This document shows, one piece after another, positions 8,118 through 17,948 of a DNA stretch of 64,000 nt. Below the pieces are notes generated by a model. That model had not been told where the DNA came from and did not search any database. It saw nothing but the letters and a program-made list of their open reading frames with translations. The translations under genes and the position numbers were made by a program. Every line of letters begins with the position of its first letter. The stretch's first letter is position 1. This DNA comes from an uncultured Psychrobacter sp. (GTDB taxonomy: Bacteria > Pseudomonadota > Gammaproteobacteria > Pseudomonadales > Moraxellaceae): assembly GCF_947500265.1 (NCBI RefSeq), contig NZ_CANMRN010000001.1, positions 1 to 64,000 of the forward strand, given 5' to 3'.

Positions 8118-11100
8118 TTAATTTGCAATAGATAGCTTTTCATCTGTAATCAGTATCATATGAATAAAAAACCGTAGTAGCGGTGAGTATTGCCATTTAT
8201 TCGTTTGCTCTCTATAGTCTTGACTAGCAATACCGATATGGAGAGCATTTTTTGACTGATTAGATTGCTGTTTAATATCTTGATAGTCAGTAGATGACAT
8301 AGTTTTCATCAATAGATCTTCGTTGCTACTCACCAGCCAACGCTTCAAAGGTAGCAGTTTCCCAGCAATATCAATGAAACGCTGTAACTCCTTCTCATCT
8401 TCTGTTCTAAATGGTAGGTATGCTCTGCTATTAGACAGTTTTTCACGACATATCTCAATAAACCAAGTCCAGTCAGTCCCTGACTTTTCTCGTAAGCGAT
8501 AGGCATTATTTAACAAAAGCGATAGTAATCTTAAATCACTTTGGTATTGAATGTTCAGTGGACTCAGTACAGGGGTGTTTGAATCTGATAGCTTAACAAA
8601 GCGAGGTTTGCCGCGTTTGGTAGTGATGTCGGTAATCTCGCTCGCACGTTTTATTAAAATATTTGCATCGTGAATAGAAATATTTGCCAACTGAGCCGCT
8701 TTACTCAAAGGTATCTCTTTATCATAGGTCTGTAGTAGAAGCTGTACTCGGTTTAGACCATAACGACCAAACAGCTCATTATTGGCTGGCGTATTGGTAC
8801 TCAAGAGAAATTGCTTATCACAGCTTTCGACCGTAAACTTCGGTGACTTGCGTTTGTTCTCTATGATATTTTTAAATAAAAGTGTACGAATACTAGGTAT
8901 GCTGACGCTACTATTACGGAAAGTCGCATTATTTTCTTTGAGCTTTTTATTGGTAAAACCTGTTACGTTATACAGCGTTCTATTTTGCAGCTTTATATCT
9001 ACTTTACTAAGCGCGTAGGTTGCCATCAGCGTGGCAAAATGGTTGTAATACTCAAAGCTACGCTCAGGTGACAGGTGTCCCATAATGCCTGAGAGAGCGT
9101 ACCAGCGATCTTGTCCCTTGTTATGCTCCCCGAGTAGGCCTTCTTTTATACGCAGTACGTCGCTTTTGTCATAATCGGTGAGTGCCTCTACGAGGTCTGA
9201 ATGACCTACTAGCGCTAAAGATAGGTTGCTCACTGCCGTATGCCTAAACCCATGAAAGGTATGCTCTGCTACATTATCATCTACCGATATGTCTTTTAAG
9301 ACTCGTTTGAGTAACTGCAACGGAACATGGTCATCAATAGGGCGCTGCTCTGATGATAAGGTAAAGATAAATTTGTTTGAACTCTCGCCAATATTACTCT
9401 GCACAAAGTTAATAAAAAAATTCAGTTCATTAGGTTTGAGGAGGGCAAATAAGGGAACGCGGCGAATACTACTTTGAGTCTTGGTGGGACGGTAGCTATT
9501 GGGCCTGATTACCACTGAGGGTACAGCTGTTTTTAAGCCTTCGATGTCATTATACTTAAGTCCCAACAGCTCTTTTTTGCGCATCCCAGTACGATAGACT
9601 AAGATAAATAAAAGCGCGAACATCTCCCGCTCCAATATATCTACAGAACCCAGTATCTGTGTAATGATGGCCTGGTACGCTTGCGGTGATATCAGCTCCG
9701 CACGTACACGCCGACCATTTTTGGACTGCTGGAAGTTCACGGAGGGTAGGTTGTATTTGCTCTTAGCAAAGTTGTGCATACTCTTCAATAAATTGGCAGA
9801 GTATCCAATGTCAGTATTGTTTCGTACGACAGCTTTGTATTCTAAGATGTCTTCATAGAGCTCTTCAAACTCTTCCTCTGACCAAATATCAAGCGGCTGA
9901 GCCGTTGTGAAATATAACCATTCATAGCCTATGGTTCTAATATATTTCAAAATAGACTCATTACTAAGTGATTTTGACTCTTTTCTATTGAGTAAACTTA
10001 GCACCCAATCTAATAAAATCTTTTCACTTAAGTCATCGTATTGCTCATAGCGTTTTTGTACTCTTTCGATAAGAGTAGGCGGCTTTTTGCTGGTTTTTTT
10101 CTGTTTCTGTTTTTTATCCATTTTGAAGTCTTTAGTCAGATTCATAATTAAATCAGACTTTCTAACCTCTATTTTCTTGGTAGAAGTACTAGATGTCTCG
10201 TTTTGATTAACAGAGTTTTTGCTGATAGACAGCGTCAAAATATGTTCTAGATCATACGGCTCCTCTTTATACTGATATTTTTGGTTCAAAAACCGACCAA
10301 AGTCCTGCGTGCTCAGTCCAGCCGTGTTATGCATACCTCGCAGCACCCCAACTGAAGCATGATCAATATCAGCGCCCTCCAGCTCCTCCCAGTAGTAACT
10401 GGCGTAATATAAAAACCTTGAAAAGGGAAGTGGCTTAATACCCAAAGGCTTGATCACGTCAGACAAAGCCACAGCCAAGTATTGTTTTATCTTATCTTCT
10501 GACAGCTTGGCAATGATAGGTTCAAACTCTACTTGACTACTTTTTGTATGATAATGCATCAGCCAACACTGACTGACCATATCTACAACGATTTGCTTGG
10601 TGTTGTAAAGCTGGTCACTTTCTTCTTCTCGCTCATTACCAAAGCGCTTTTGTACAAAGCGCGGCGAGACCATTATCCTTTCTTTGATGAATGGCTGATA
10701 CTCTTTGGTGAGCAATGAGATAAGCCACCCTTGAAGCATTTGTACCTCATTGATACCGCCATACACAATTCCTGAGAATATCAGCCAGCCTATAATCTGA
10801 TCTTGGCTATAATCGGCTGTTTGCTCCCAATTATGCTCTACTGCGCGAATAATTTTGACCAGCGCCTTACCGTCTTTTAACCAAGCTGTATTTGTAATTA
10901 GTGGATTAATTTTAGTAGGTTGTGGCGCGATTATCTTGGGATAGTGATGCTCAGCAAGCATATGGTGCTTATTTTGATATTCAACGAACTTAACGACGAC
11001 TTGCCAGACATATTTGAGTGTTCTAGATGACTCGTAAGCTTTTGCAATTTTGTTTTCAATGATTGACTGAAACTCATCAAAACCCTCTTGAGACAATGGT

Positions 11101-11453
11101 TCCAATTGTCTATAAAGCTCTATCTGAAACTGGCTTAAAGATTGACTCCAAGATAGCCATGACAAATCAAAATAATCGCTAGAGCTTGGCGAAAATGAAA
11201 AGATGCGTTTATTGGGCCAAAGCGCTTGTTGGTAGTATTTATTGAAAGACTTTATGAATCCGATACTTCCAGGATGAATCCTTTTCAACGACTCCCATTC
11301 GGTTTGTAAGTCGGCGAGTAGCTGTATCTCACGTGTCCTTACCGTGTCACTGTCTTTGAGTATAGATGGGTAAGGCACGTAGCGCTTTTTCCTACCATCA
11401 AACTTTGCTAAGTCATCAATAATTTTTGGCAGCTGTATTTCATTTATTAGCAT
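8118..11453 (-). CDS. gmtZ: Large tyrosine recombinase, GmtZ-like integrase
   Basis: The product is 1,111 residues from ATG 11453, preceded by AGAGG eight bases upstream; the longer frame from 11549 would overlap the previous gene by 110 bases. The central third is a complete phage-integrase-type catalytic domain: R625 in GMRKKEL, H734-x-x-R737 in HGFRHT, H793 in MGHLSPE, and nucleophile Y802 nine residues after that His. About 450 residues precede the core-binding part. A further 309 residues follow Tyr802, with a helix-turn-helix-like segment near 913-940 (PLSKAAQLANISIHDAN). Size, order and 14-base overlap with the preceding gene fit the integrase of Gamma-Mobile-Trio elements. The trio assignment is from memory of that family; the recombinase call is firm. 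Confidence 0.75.
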   Translation of the reverse strand: MLINEIQLPKIIDDLAKFDGRKKRYVPYPSILKDSDTVRTREIQLLADLQTEWESLKRIHPGSIGFIKSFNKYYQQALWPNKRIFSFSPSSSDYFDLSWLSWSQSLSQFQIELYRQLEPLSQEGFDEFQSIIENKIAKAYESSRTLKYVWQVVVKFVEYQNKHHMLAEHHYPKIIAPQPTKINPLITNTAWLKDGKALVKIIRAVEHNWEQTADYSQDQIIGWLIFSGIVYGGINEVQMLQGWLISLLTKEYQPFIKERIMVSPRFVQKRFGNEREEESDQLYNTKQIVVDMVSQCWLMHYHTKSSQVEFEPIIAKLSEDKIKQYLAVALSDVIKPLGIKPLPFSRFLYYASYYWEELEGADIDHASVGVLRGMHNTAGLSTQDFGRFLNQKYQYKEEPYDLEHILTLSISKNSVNQNETSSTSTKKIEVRKSDLIMNLTKDFKMDKKQKQKKTSKKPPTLIERVQKRYEQYDDLSEKILLDWVLSLLNRKESKSLSNESILKYIRTIGYEWLYFTTAQPLDIWSEEEFEELYEDILEYKAVVRNNTDIGYSANLLKSMHNFAKSKYNLPSVNFQQSKNGRRVRAELISPQAYQAIITQILGSVDILEREMFALLFILVYRTGMRKKELLGLKYNDIEGLKTAVPSVVIRPNSYRPTKTQSSIRRVPLFALLKPNELNFFINFVQSNIGESSNKFIFTLSSEQRPIDDHVPLQLLKRVLKDISVDDNVAEHTFHGFRHTAVSNLSLALVGHSDLVEALTDYDKSDVLRIKEGLLGEHNKGQDRWYALSGIMGHLSPERSFEYYNHFATLMATYALSKVDIKLQNRTLYNVTGFTNKKLKENNATFRNSSVSIPSIRTLLFKNIIENKRKSPKFTVESCDKQFLLSTNTPANNELFGRYGLNRVQLLLQTYDKEIPLSKAAQLANISIHDANILIKRASEITDITTKRGKPRFVKLSDSNTPVLSPLNIQYQSDLRLLSLLLNNAYRLREKSGTDWTWFIEICREKLSNSRAYLPFRTEDEKELQRFIDIAGKLLPLKRWLVSSNEDLLMKTMSSTDYQDIKQQSNQSKNALHIGIASQDYREQTNKWQYSPLLRFFIHMILITDEKLSIAN

Positions 11454-13890
11454 GGTCAACCTCTGCAGTGCTTGTGCCAACATGATTTGAATTAAGGTAA
11501 TGGTTGATTGTAATATCTGATAACCCAAGCTGTGCTGCGATCTGTTCAAACACCGATGCTACACGCTTAATATCTGCTTTACTACTTGATGAGAAACGTC
11601 CCAATACTTCTTGACGAGCTTTTTCATGACCAATAACCGTGTTAATCAGCGATAAGGAAACGCCAAGCTTTTCAAGCTGCGTACGAACAAAGTGGCGTGT
11701 CCAATAGGGGTTGGCGTCAATGATGTGCTTGGTCATATGATAAGCATCGCCACGCTTGATGTCTTTAAGAGTAGGGGATTTAGCAGTAGGAGCTCGCTCA
11801 TACAACAGCTTTAATAGTGCTTCATCATTACCTAAACGGATATTGTCAATGATAGCGCTGATGTCATGATGACCTTGGTGCTTTGCCTGATAATTAATCA
11901 AATACGCTCTATAGTCTGTTAGATGGCGTATAAGTGTGGGGCATAGCGGAATGAGACGATCACTTTTAACTTTCTTAACAGGCTTGTCATTGATGAGCAG
12001 CCAACCCATATCAAGATCGATATCGTACATCTTGCCAAGGCCGTTGTTCGGTCGCACACCGGTTAAAAGGCAAAAGACAAACCATACAAAAATACTGGTT
12101 CTGTTAAAGTGCTCCTCATCGTTTGAACTTTGATCGGTCCAGTACTTCATCTCATTTATGATGTCGCAAACTGTTTCAATCTTTAGCGCAAACCCTGACC
12201 CCACTGTATATTTGCGCCAAGCGATGATATAAGTTAGGTCAAAATCACTGTTGCTATTAAATATACCCAGTGCTGATTTATAGTGATCCATAAGTGCTTC
12301 GCTGGTGTGGCTACTATAGTACATCGCAGGAGCATGGGACGCAGGCGTGCGACAGATGATATCGGCGATATGTGCATGACAATCAGGCGTATAGCGAGAG
12401 AGCACGACATGTAGTGCAGTCTCTATACGATTGACGGACAGGTACGGCAATCCAAGGCTGCTACGTAAGGCGGCAAGATAAGCCGTAAAATCTTCTTTTG
12501 ATGGTAACTCGCAAGCAAGTAAATCATCTATCAGCCACACCGGCAGTGGAACTTTGATGGTATCAGAAGTATTTTCATAATCATTTTCGAGCAATGTTTG
12601 GCTTGTGGACTTTTCGGTAATACCTAAGCTGTGTTCGATGTAATACTTTTTACCTTTAATTTTGAAAATATCAGGATGACCGATATAGCCGGGTATTAGT
12701 AAGGATTTAACTGGCAGTCCAGTAATCATAGATAACAGTAAAATACCCGCACAGGTTTTATCAGTCTCTGATTCTGGCAAGGTGCTGGCGTCTTGGTTGA
12801 GTGCCGCAAATAACGCTTGGTAGCCGGCAAGGGAGAGTAAGCGCGTGTTAGAGTTAAGCGCGAGATTGCGCTGAGACATGTAGTTCTGCTGTAGCGATAA
12901 ATCTATAGTTTGGAGCGGTATAGAGTGTTTGATTAACGAGTTTGGATATTCGCCATAGCTGACATAGGGTGCTTCATAGTGATCAATACGCTCTTCAAAG
13001 CTGGTGGTTAACCCTTCATAGCTTTCAGTGTTAGCGTCTAAAAATGCAAGATCTATGGCGATAGCGCTGTGTTCTATATAATCATGTGTGTTACCCCATG
13101 CATCATTACTAGGCGTAGTATTCCAGTTGTGGCTCGTTGCGGCAGAGTCTAAGGGTAATTTCGATGTGTTATCTGCTAAGTTGATAGCTATAATTTTAAT
13201 ATGTTTAGGCGGCTTCTTATACTTGGGTCTAGGCTTGCGTGACGTATGCGCATTTTGATAGGCGGTCGTTATTTTCTCTATTTGGTTCAGTTTGGCTTTT
13301 TCATCCGATTCATCTTTCTTTAATTTCTCACTTTTTTTCTGCTTTAATAGATCATTGAAGGTGGTAGATATGTACTCTACACTTATGGTCATCTGAAATA
13401 AATCAGGTAGTTCTCGCCAAATCCATATTCGTCTGGAAGATCCTGAAAACTGCGCCTGTTTAAACTGCATTAATATATTATCAGTGTCAGTTTTTCTATT
13501 GTGAAAGATAAGTAGAGCTGCTGTGTGCATCGCTATGGATAACCAAACTAGTTGTTGCACTGCTTGACCTAACTGCCGTTTAATGACGATATTTTGCATT
13601 AGGATAAGCAGTTGCATCATCAATGGTTTTTGTGCCAAATTCTTACGATTGATTTGCATATACTGATCGTCAACTGGCCTTTTTTGTAGTGTTTGTATGA
13701 CAGTTTCTGATAAATACTCAATCGCATCGTCATCTCGTTCATAACTACCATCTACTGTAGCAATAATGGTAGAGATAGCCTTTAAGACAGATTCTGGGTA
13801 AACAAGTGCTTTATTATTCTTTATATGAGCAATGGTCTGTGCCGACAGCCAGTGTTCTTCATTGGGAGAGGTATCATCATTCTCAGTCAT
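11440..13890 (-). CDS. gmtY: Tyrosine-recombinase-like protein lacking the nucleophile, GmtY-like
   Basis: This 816-residue protein has a C-terminal recombinase domain: R613 in TGVRPNN, H733-x-x-R736 in RHFVRT, and H755 in IGHEKARQ. Where the catalytic Tyr should follow there is GRFSSSS with F766, 11 residues after H755, and no Tyr nearby. The N-terminal 550 residues are helical with a Lys-rich segment around 190-225. It starts by a 4-base ATGA overlap with the upstream small gene and ends by a 14-base overlap with the downstream integrase, so the three are translated together. It matches the middle member of Gamma-Mobile-Trio modules. If the Phe is real, this protein cannot cleave DNA and is probably a structural or accessory partner. 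Confidence 0.72.
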   Translation of the reverse strand: MTENDDTSPNEEHWLSAQTIAHIKNNKALVYPESVLKAISTIIATVDGSYERDDDAIEYLSETVIQTLQKRPVDDQYMQINRKNLAQKPLMMQLLILMQNIVIKRQLGQAVQQLVWLSIAMHTAALLIFHNRKTDTDNILMQFKQAQFSGSSRRIWIWRELPDLFQMTISVEYISTTFNDLLKQKKSEKLKKDESDEKAKLNQIEKITTAYQNAHTSRKPRPKYKKPPKHIKIIAINLADNTSKLPLDSAATSHNWNTTPSNDAWGNTHDYIEHSAIAIDLAFLDANTESYEGLTTSFEERIDHYEAPYVSYGEYPNSLIKHSIPLQTIDLSLQQNYMSQRNLALNSNTRLLSLAGYQALFAALNQDASTLPESETDKTCAGILLLSMITGLPVKSLLIPGYIGHPDIFKIKGKKYYIEHSLGITEKSTSQTLLENDYENTSDTIKVPLPVWLIDDLLACELPSKEDFTAYLAALRSSLGLPYLSVNRIETALHVVLSRYTPDCHAHIADIICRTPASHAPAMYYSSHTSEALMDHYKSALGIFNSNSDFDLTYIIAWRKYTVGSGFALKIETVCDIINEMKYWTDQSSNDEEHFNRTSIFVWFVFCLLTGVRPNNGLGKMYDIDLDMGWLLINDKPVKKVKSDRLIPLCPTLIRHLTDYRAYLINYQAKHQGHHDISAIIDNIRLGNDEALLKLLYERAPTAKSPTLKDIKRGDAYHMTKHIIDANPYWTRHFVRTQLEKLGVSLSLINTVIGHEKARQEVLGRFSSSSKADIKRVASVFEQIAAQLGLSDITINHYLNSNHVGTSTAEVDHANK

Positions 13891-14396
13891 AAAACAGCCT
13901 CAGAAGGTCGCTTGTAATAAGTTTGCTCACTTATGTTTATAAGCCGACAAAATGTAGTAATAGCAAAAATGTTTTTGCCAAATAATTTTTGGTTTATCTC
14001 TTGATCCAAGATCTCGTTTAGCTGCGTGTAAATGAGCTTGATATCTATTTTTTTATTGTATTTTGCGATGAGATCAATAAGCTCGTAAAAACTGATGTCA
14101 AAATTAGACTGTTTCTTTGATATATATTTCACGGCTACTTCTTCTCTTAATAGATCAAAATCAATATAAGGGCTTTTTGCCATATGAAATAGCTCAAAGT
14201 TATTGAGCAAGAACCACTTTTCCTCCTCTTTTATAAAGCAGGTAAGTTTTGAACAAGCATTACTTTGCTCAAGTTCGATAGCCTGGCTATTCAGAAGTGG
14301 TCTGATATGGCAGGTATAAATATCAAACAGACTAATGACTTCTGGATATACAAGCACATTGAGTGTTTGTAGCTTAGCGATCGATAGTGATTTCAC
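13887..14396 (-). CDS. gmtX: Small first gene of the recombinase trio, GmtX-like
   Basis: This 169-residue protein has no enzyme motif. It is helical, has four Cys residues, and ends in a likely helix-turn-helix (FAITTFCRLINISEQTYYKR, about residues 143-162), suggesting DNA binding. It overlaps the next gene by four bases (ATGA), so it is the first cistron of the trio. By position and size it corresponds to the small GmtX protein of Gamma-Mobile-Trio elements, whose role is not well defined. It could act in target recognition or as a directionality or regulatory factor; that is inference. The promoter must lie just right of 14396. Confidence 0.65.
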   Translation of the reverse strand: MKSLSIAKLQTLNVLVYPEVISLFDIYTCHIRPLLNSQAIELEQSNACSKLTCFIKEEEKWFLLNNFELFHMAKSPYIDFDLLREEVAVKYISKKQSNFDISFYELIDLIAKYNKKIDIKLIYTQLNEILDQEINQKLFGKNIFAITTFCRLINISEQTYYKRPSEAVL

Positions 14397-15021
14397 ATCT
14401 TTCCCATTAAGATATCGAGTTGATGACTTGGTCGTTGACCTCCACTAATAATTTACGAGGATTAGCAAACAATTGAAAGCCAATTTATAAGGTTTTAAGT
14501 CAAAAACTTGAATTAAGCGACAGCTAGTGACGCCTTGCTACGCTTCTAAGCTTTTGTAGACAAAACTGATCACAATCCTGTTAATAGACCGAAAATCTCA
14601 ATGTTAAGAATTTAAAAGGTGTTTATGATGAGGTAAGAAAGCTAGGAGGTTTTACTAAACTGGTAAGAAAAGTGTGTTATATGGCTTTGAGACACCATGT
14701 GGCTTTGATTTTTTTGATGCTATTTGCCAGCTATCAAGTGATAGTGCGTGCTATTCATTAGTACTTATTGATAGAGCTTTATCGAAAAGAGCAGTTGTAG
14801 CTAAGACGTATGGTAAACGTCCATAGCTACAGCACGAACGAAATATGACTAATACAACTGCTATAACAATGTGATGTGCAAACACCGATGGGTTAGCCAC
14901 TGTTTAAATACAGTTATATATAAAATGATACATTATGTATCGAGTTAAAATCTAACAGAGATATAAACAAATATCAACTATTAAACTTAACAGTCATTAG
15001 AGAGTCTCAGTGGTTTACTCT
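14397..15021. other. Region between the recombinase trio and the yggS remnant; likely element end
   Basis: About 625 bases. It holds the trio promoter and probably one end of the mobile element, since foreign gene remnants begin at 15022. An open plus-strand frame from GTG 14674 to TAG 14826 (50 residues, YGFETPCGFDFFDAI near its start) could be a small gene or a remnant. I found no inverted or direct repeat that I could defend as the element end. Confidence 0.4.
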
Positions 15022-15228
15022 GAAAAAGAAGACGGTACTATACTGAAGCGATCGTAGAGACAAATTCAGTCTTTTGAGCAATTACAAACTTGCTTTGATA
15101 AACTAAAGGCCCAATATCCTCATGTAGATACGTTGTCGATGGGTATGAGTGGAGATATTGAAGCTGCCATCAGTGCAGGTTCGACCATGGTGAGGATCGG
15201 CACAGAAATTTTTGGAACGCGAACTTAA
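15022..15228 (+). pseudogene. yggS: Decayed 3' end of yggS (PLP homeostasis protein)
   Basis: The last 45 or so codons read cleanly as the conserved C-terminus of the YggS/YBL036c family: DTLSMGMSGDIEAAI, then AGSTMVRIGTEIFG and a stop at 15226. Upstream in the same frame, EKEDGTILKRS and an in-frame TAG (about 15055) show decay, and the first two thirds of the gene are absent. In many gammaproteobacteria yggS lies directly upstream of proC, as here. The break falls close to the recombinase trio, so the element or a later deletion probably removed the 5' part. Confidence 0.8.
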
Positions 15229-15245
15229 AAGGTCATAACAGACAT

Positions 15246-16067
15246 ATGTCAGATAAAAAAATCGCATTTATAGGCACAGGCAACATGAGCTATGCCATTA
15301 TTGGTGGCATGGTAAAAAACGGTTTTAATGCAAACAACATCATTGCTACAAACCGCAACCAAGAAAAGCTTGCAAAGGTAGCAGACGATTTTAAGGTAAA
15401 AACCACCAGTGACAATAACGAAGCCCTACGCGATGCTGATGTTATTGTATTATCTGTTAAGCCTCAAATGATGGGCGATTTATGTAAATCGTTTCAAGAG
15501 TCAGGCATAGATTTTAGTGATAAATTATTTATATCGGTTGCCGCAGGTTTAACCGTTGAGCGTTTACGTGAAATGCTCGGCCAAGACGTTAAGATGGTAC
15601 GTTGCATGCCAAACACACCATCGCTACTAGGGCGTGGCGTGTCAGGTTTATTTGGTGCAAACGAAACAGCCGATGAACACGAGTTTGTACAACAAGTCTT
15701 TGAATGTACTGGTATTGCTGTATGGGTTGAGCAAGAGTCGCAAATAAACGATATTATTGCTGTGACTGGCTCATCGCCAGCTTACTTTTTCTTATTTATG
15801 GAAGCCATTGAAGAAAAAGCGAAAGCACTTGGTTTTAACGATGAAGATGCCCGTCGCTTAGTACAACAAACAGCACTTGGCGCTGCCGAAATGGCACTTA
15901 GCCAGCCTGATATTAGTATTTCGCAATTACGCTCAAACGTAACAACTAAAGGCGGTCCTACTCACGAAGCTGTTGAGCACTTAAAAGATGAAGGCTTAAC
16001 TAAAACCGTTGGCGATGCTATGGATGCGTGTATTGCACGTGCGGAGCAAATGGAAAAAGAACTTTAA
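15246..16067 (+). CDS. proC: Pyrroline-5-carboxylate reductase
   Basis: This 273-residue enzyme reduces pyrroline-5-carboxylate to proline, the last step of proline synthesis, in the cytoplasm. An N-terminal Rossmann fold carries GTGNMSYAII (residues 10-19). VLSVKPQMM and a RCMPNTPSLLG block follow, and the C-terminal dimer domain has the family signature VTGSSPAYFF and later TTKGGPTHEAVE. It is full length and follows the yggS remnant by 17 bases, with AAAAGG upstream. Its wording resembles ProC of marine Alteromonadales such as Pseudoalteromonas more than I would expect for Moraxellaceae, so it may be an imported second copy. It may still be functional. Confidence 0.93.
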   Translation: MSDKKIAFIGTGNMSYAIIGGMVKNGFNANNIIATNRNQEKLAKVADDFKVKTTSDNNEALRDADVIVLSVKPQMMGDLCKSFQESGIDFSDKLFISVAAGLTVERLREMLGQDVKMVRCMPNTPSLLGRGVSGLFGANETADEHEFVQQVFECTGIAVWVEQESQINDIIAVTGSSPAYFFLFMEAIEEKAKALGFNDEDARRLVQQTALGAAEMALSQPDISISQLRSNVTTKGGPTHEAVEHLKDEGLTKTVGDAMDACIARAEQMEKEL

Positions 16068-16412
16068 AATTATACTGTATGCATCAGATAATGCTTCTTA
16101 TAAACAGAATTTAGTCTGGTTATTATTAAATAACACTTTCTAGAGTCTTCTCAGTATTTGATATTTAGACGGTGAAATATCGTCATGAATGTCGAATAAA
16201 TAAAAGTAGCTTATGTCATCGCGTAAAGGGTCACTGATAGCTAACCATTTCGTAGATAGAGTATTAGAGTTAATGCCTAGTATTTTCAGTGCCGCCGCTT
16301 TGATAAAGTCTAATAATTAAAAGCCCATCATTTTAAGATATCGACTATATACCCTTATATCATTACCTCACCATAACAACCAGCAATTTTCCAGCGCGTT
16401 AAGGAATAACAA
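16068..16412. other. Intergenic region with a possible coding remnant on the minus strand
   Basis: On the minus strand, 16317 down to a stop at 16140 is open for about 58 codons. It reads like real protein (AALKILGINSNTLSTKW, then FYLFDIHDDISPSKYQIL) but has no start codon and a stop directly upstream. It looks like the C-terminal remnant of a protein with a helix-turn-helix-like segment. The hsdM promoter should lie in the last 100 bases. Confidence 0.35.
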
Positions 16413-17948
16413 ATGCCTGCCAGTACCACTAATAATATTAGCAAAATCAATCAAGACGATATCAATAAAGCCGTATGGAATGCCTGCGATACTTTTCGCG
16501 GGGTCATCAGTGCCGATACCTATAAAGACTTTATTTTAACCATGCTGTTTCTTAAGTATTTATCAGACGTCTACCGCGATGAATACATCAAGCTGGTCGA
16601 GCAGTTCGGTGACAATCCCGAATTGATCCACGCCATGATGTCCAAGCAGCGTTTTGTCTTACCTGAAGGTGCGAGCTTTTGGGACTTGTATGAGCAGCGT
16701 CATCAGCCGGGCAACGGTCAACGTATTGACGAGGCGCTACATGCGATCGAAGAAGCCAATGGTACCAAGCTCAAAAACGTCTTCCAAGATATCAGTTTTA
16801 ACACGGATAAACTCGGTCAAGAAAAGCAAAAGAATGAGCTACTCCGCCACTTATTAGAAGACTTTGGCAAAGACATTCTCAATCTAAGTGCTGAGCGCGT
16901 CGGTAGCTTAGACGTGATCGGAAATGCGTACGAGTACTTAATCAAACACTTTGCCGCCAGTAGTGGGGCGACGGCTGGCGAGTTCTATACGCCGCCCGAA
17001 GTGTCTAACTTACTGGCGACTATCCTTGAGCCTGTGGAGGGTGATGAGATATGTGATCCAGCCTGTGGTTCAGGCTCGCTACTCATCAAGTGCGGGGCGA
17101 TGGTACGCAAAAACTCAAATTCTAAGAAGTATGCTCTATACGGTCAAGAAGCCATTGGCTCGACATGGGCACTGGCCAAGATGAATATGTTCCTACACGG
17201 TGAGGACAACCACCGTATCGAGTGGGGTGATACCATCCGCAATCCGCTGCTACTCGACAAAGACGGCAAGCACTTATTACAGTTCGATGTGGTGACGGCC
17301 AACCCACCGTTTTCACTGGATAAATGGGGTCATGAGGATGCCAGCAGCGATCCCTATGGGCGCTTTCATCGTGGTGTGCCGCCCAAGACCAAGGGCGACT
17401 ATGCCTTTATCAGTCATATGATTGAGACGCTCAAACCCGCGACTGGACGCATGGGTGTGGTCGTGCCGCATGGCGTGCTATTCCGTGCGTCAAGTGAAGG
17501 TAAAATCCGTCAGCAACTCATCGAAGAAAACTTGCTCGATACGGTGATTGGTCTGCCCGAAAAGCTGTTCTTTGGTACAGGTATTCCAGCGGCTATTTTG
17601 CTGTTTAAGAAAAACAAAACTGATGACACGGTGTTATTCATTGATGCCAGCAATGAGTTTAAATCAGGTAAGAACCAAAACCAGCTGACTGAAGACAATA
17701 TTGCTAAAGTCATTGAGACGTATAAGGTGCGGGAAAGTGTCGATAAGTACGCTTATCTAGCGAGCTTTGATGAAATTAAAGAAAACGACTTTAACCTCAA
17801 TATTCCGCGCTATGTCGATACGTTTGAGGAAGAGGCAGAGATTGATCTGGATGCGGTGCGTACTGAGCGTCTTGAATTAAAAACTGAATTAGATAGTTTA
17901 GAGACTGAGATGGCAGGGTATCTAAAGGAGTTAGGTTATGGCGCGTAG
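16413..17948 (+). CDS. hsdM: Type I restriction-modification system, DNA methyltransferase subunit
   Basis: This 511-residue adenine-N6 methyltransferase binds SAM and modifies the target in a complex with HsdS. The N-terminal HsdM helical domain is about residues 10-150. The methylase domain has motif I DPACGSG at 215-221 and the catalytic NPPF at 297-300. AAGGA precedes the ATG. Its stop overlaps the hsdS start by 11 bases, so M and S are translationally coupled. All motifs are intact. GC content and codon use are close to the core genome, unlike the trio to the left. It is the first gene of the defence locus. Confidence 0.96.
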   Translation: MPASTTNNISKINQDDINKAVWNACDTFRGVISADTYKDFILTMLFLKYLSDVYRDEYIKLVEQFGDNPELIHAMMSKQRFVLPEGASFWDLYEQRHQPGNGQRIDEALHAIEEANGTKLKNVFQDISFNTDKLGQEKQKNELLRHLLEDFGKDILNLSAERVGSLDVIGNAYEYLIKHFAASSGATAGEFYTPPEVSNLLATILEPVEGDEICDPACGSGSLLIKCGAMVRKNSNSKKYALYGQEAIGSTWALAKMNMFLHGEDNHRIEWGDTIRNPLLLDKDGKHLLQFDVVTANPPFSLDKWGHEDASSDPYGRFHRGVPPKTKGDYAFISHMIETLKPATGRMGVVVPHGVLFRASSEGKIRQQLIEENLLDTVIGLPEKLFFGTGIPAAILLFKKNKTDDTVLFIDASNEFKSGKNQNQLTEDNIAKVIETYKVRESVDKYAYLASFDEIKENDFNLNIPRYVDTFEEEAEIDLDAVRTERLELKTELDSLETEMAGYLKELGYGA

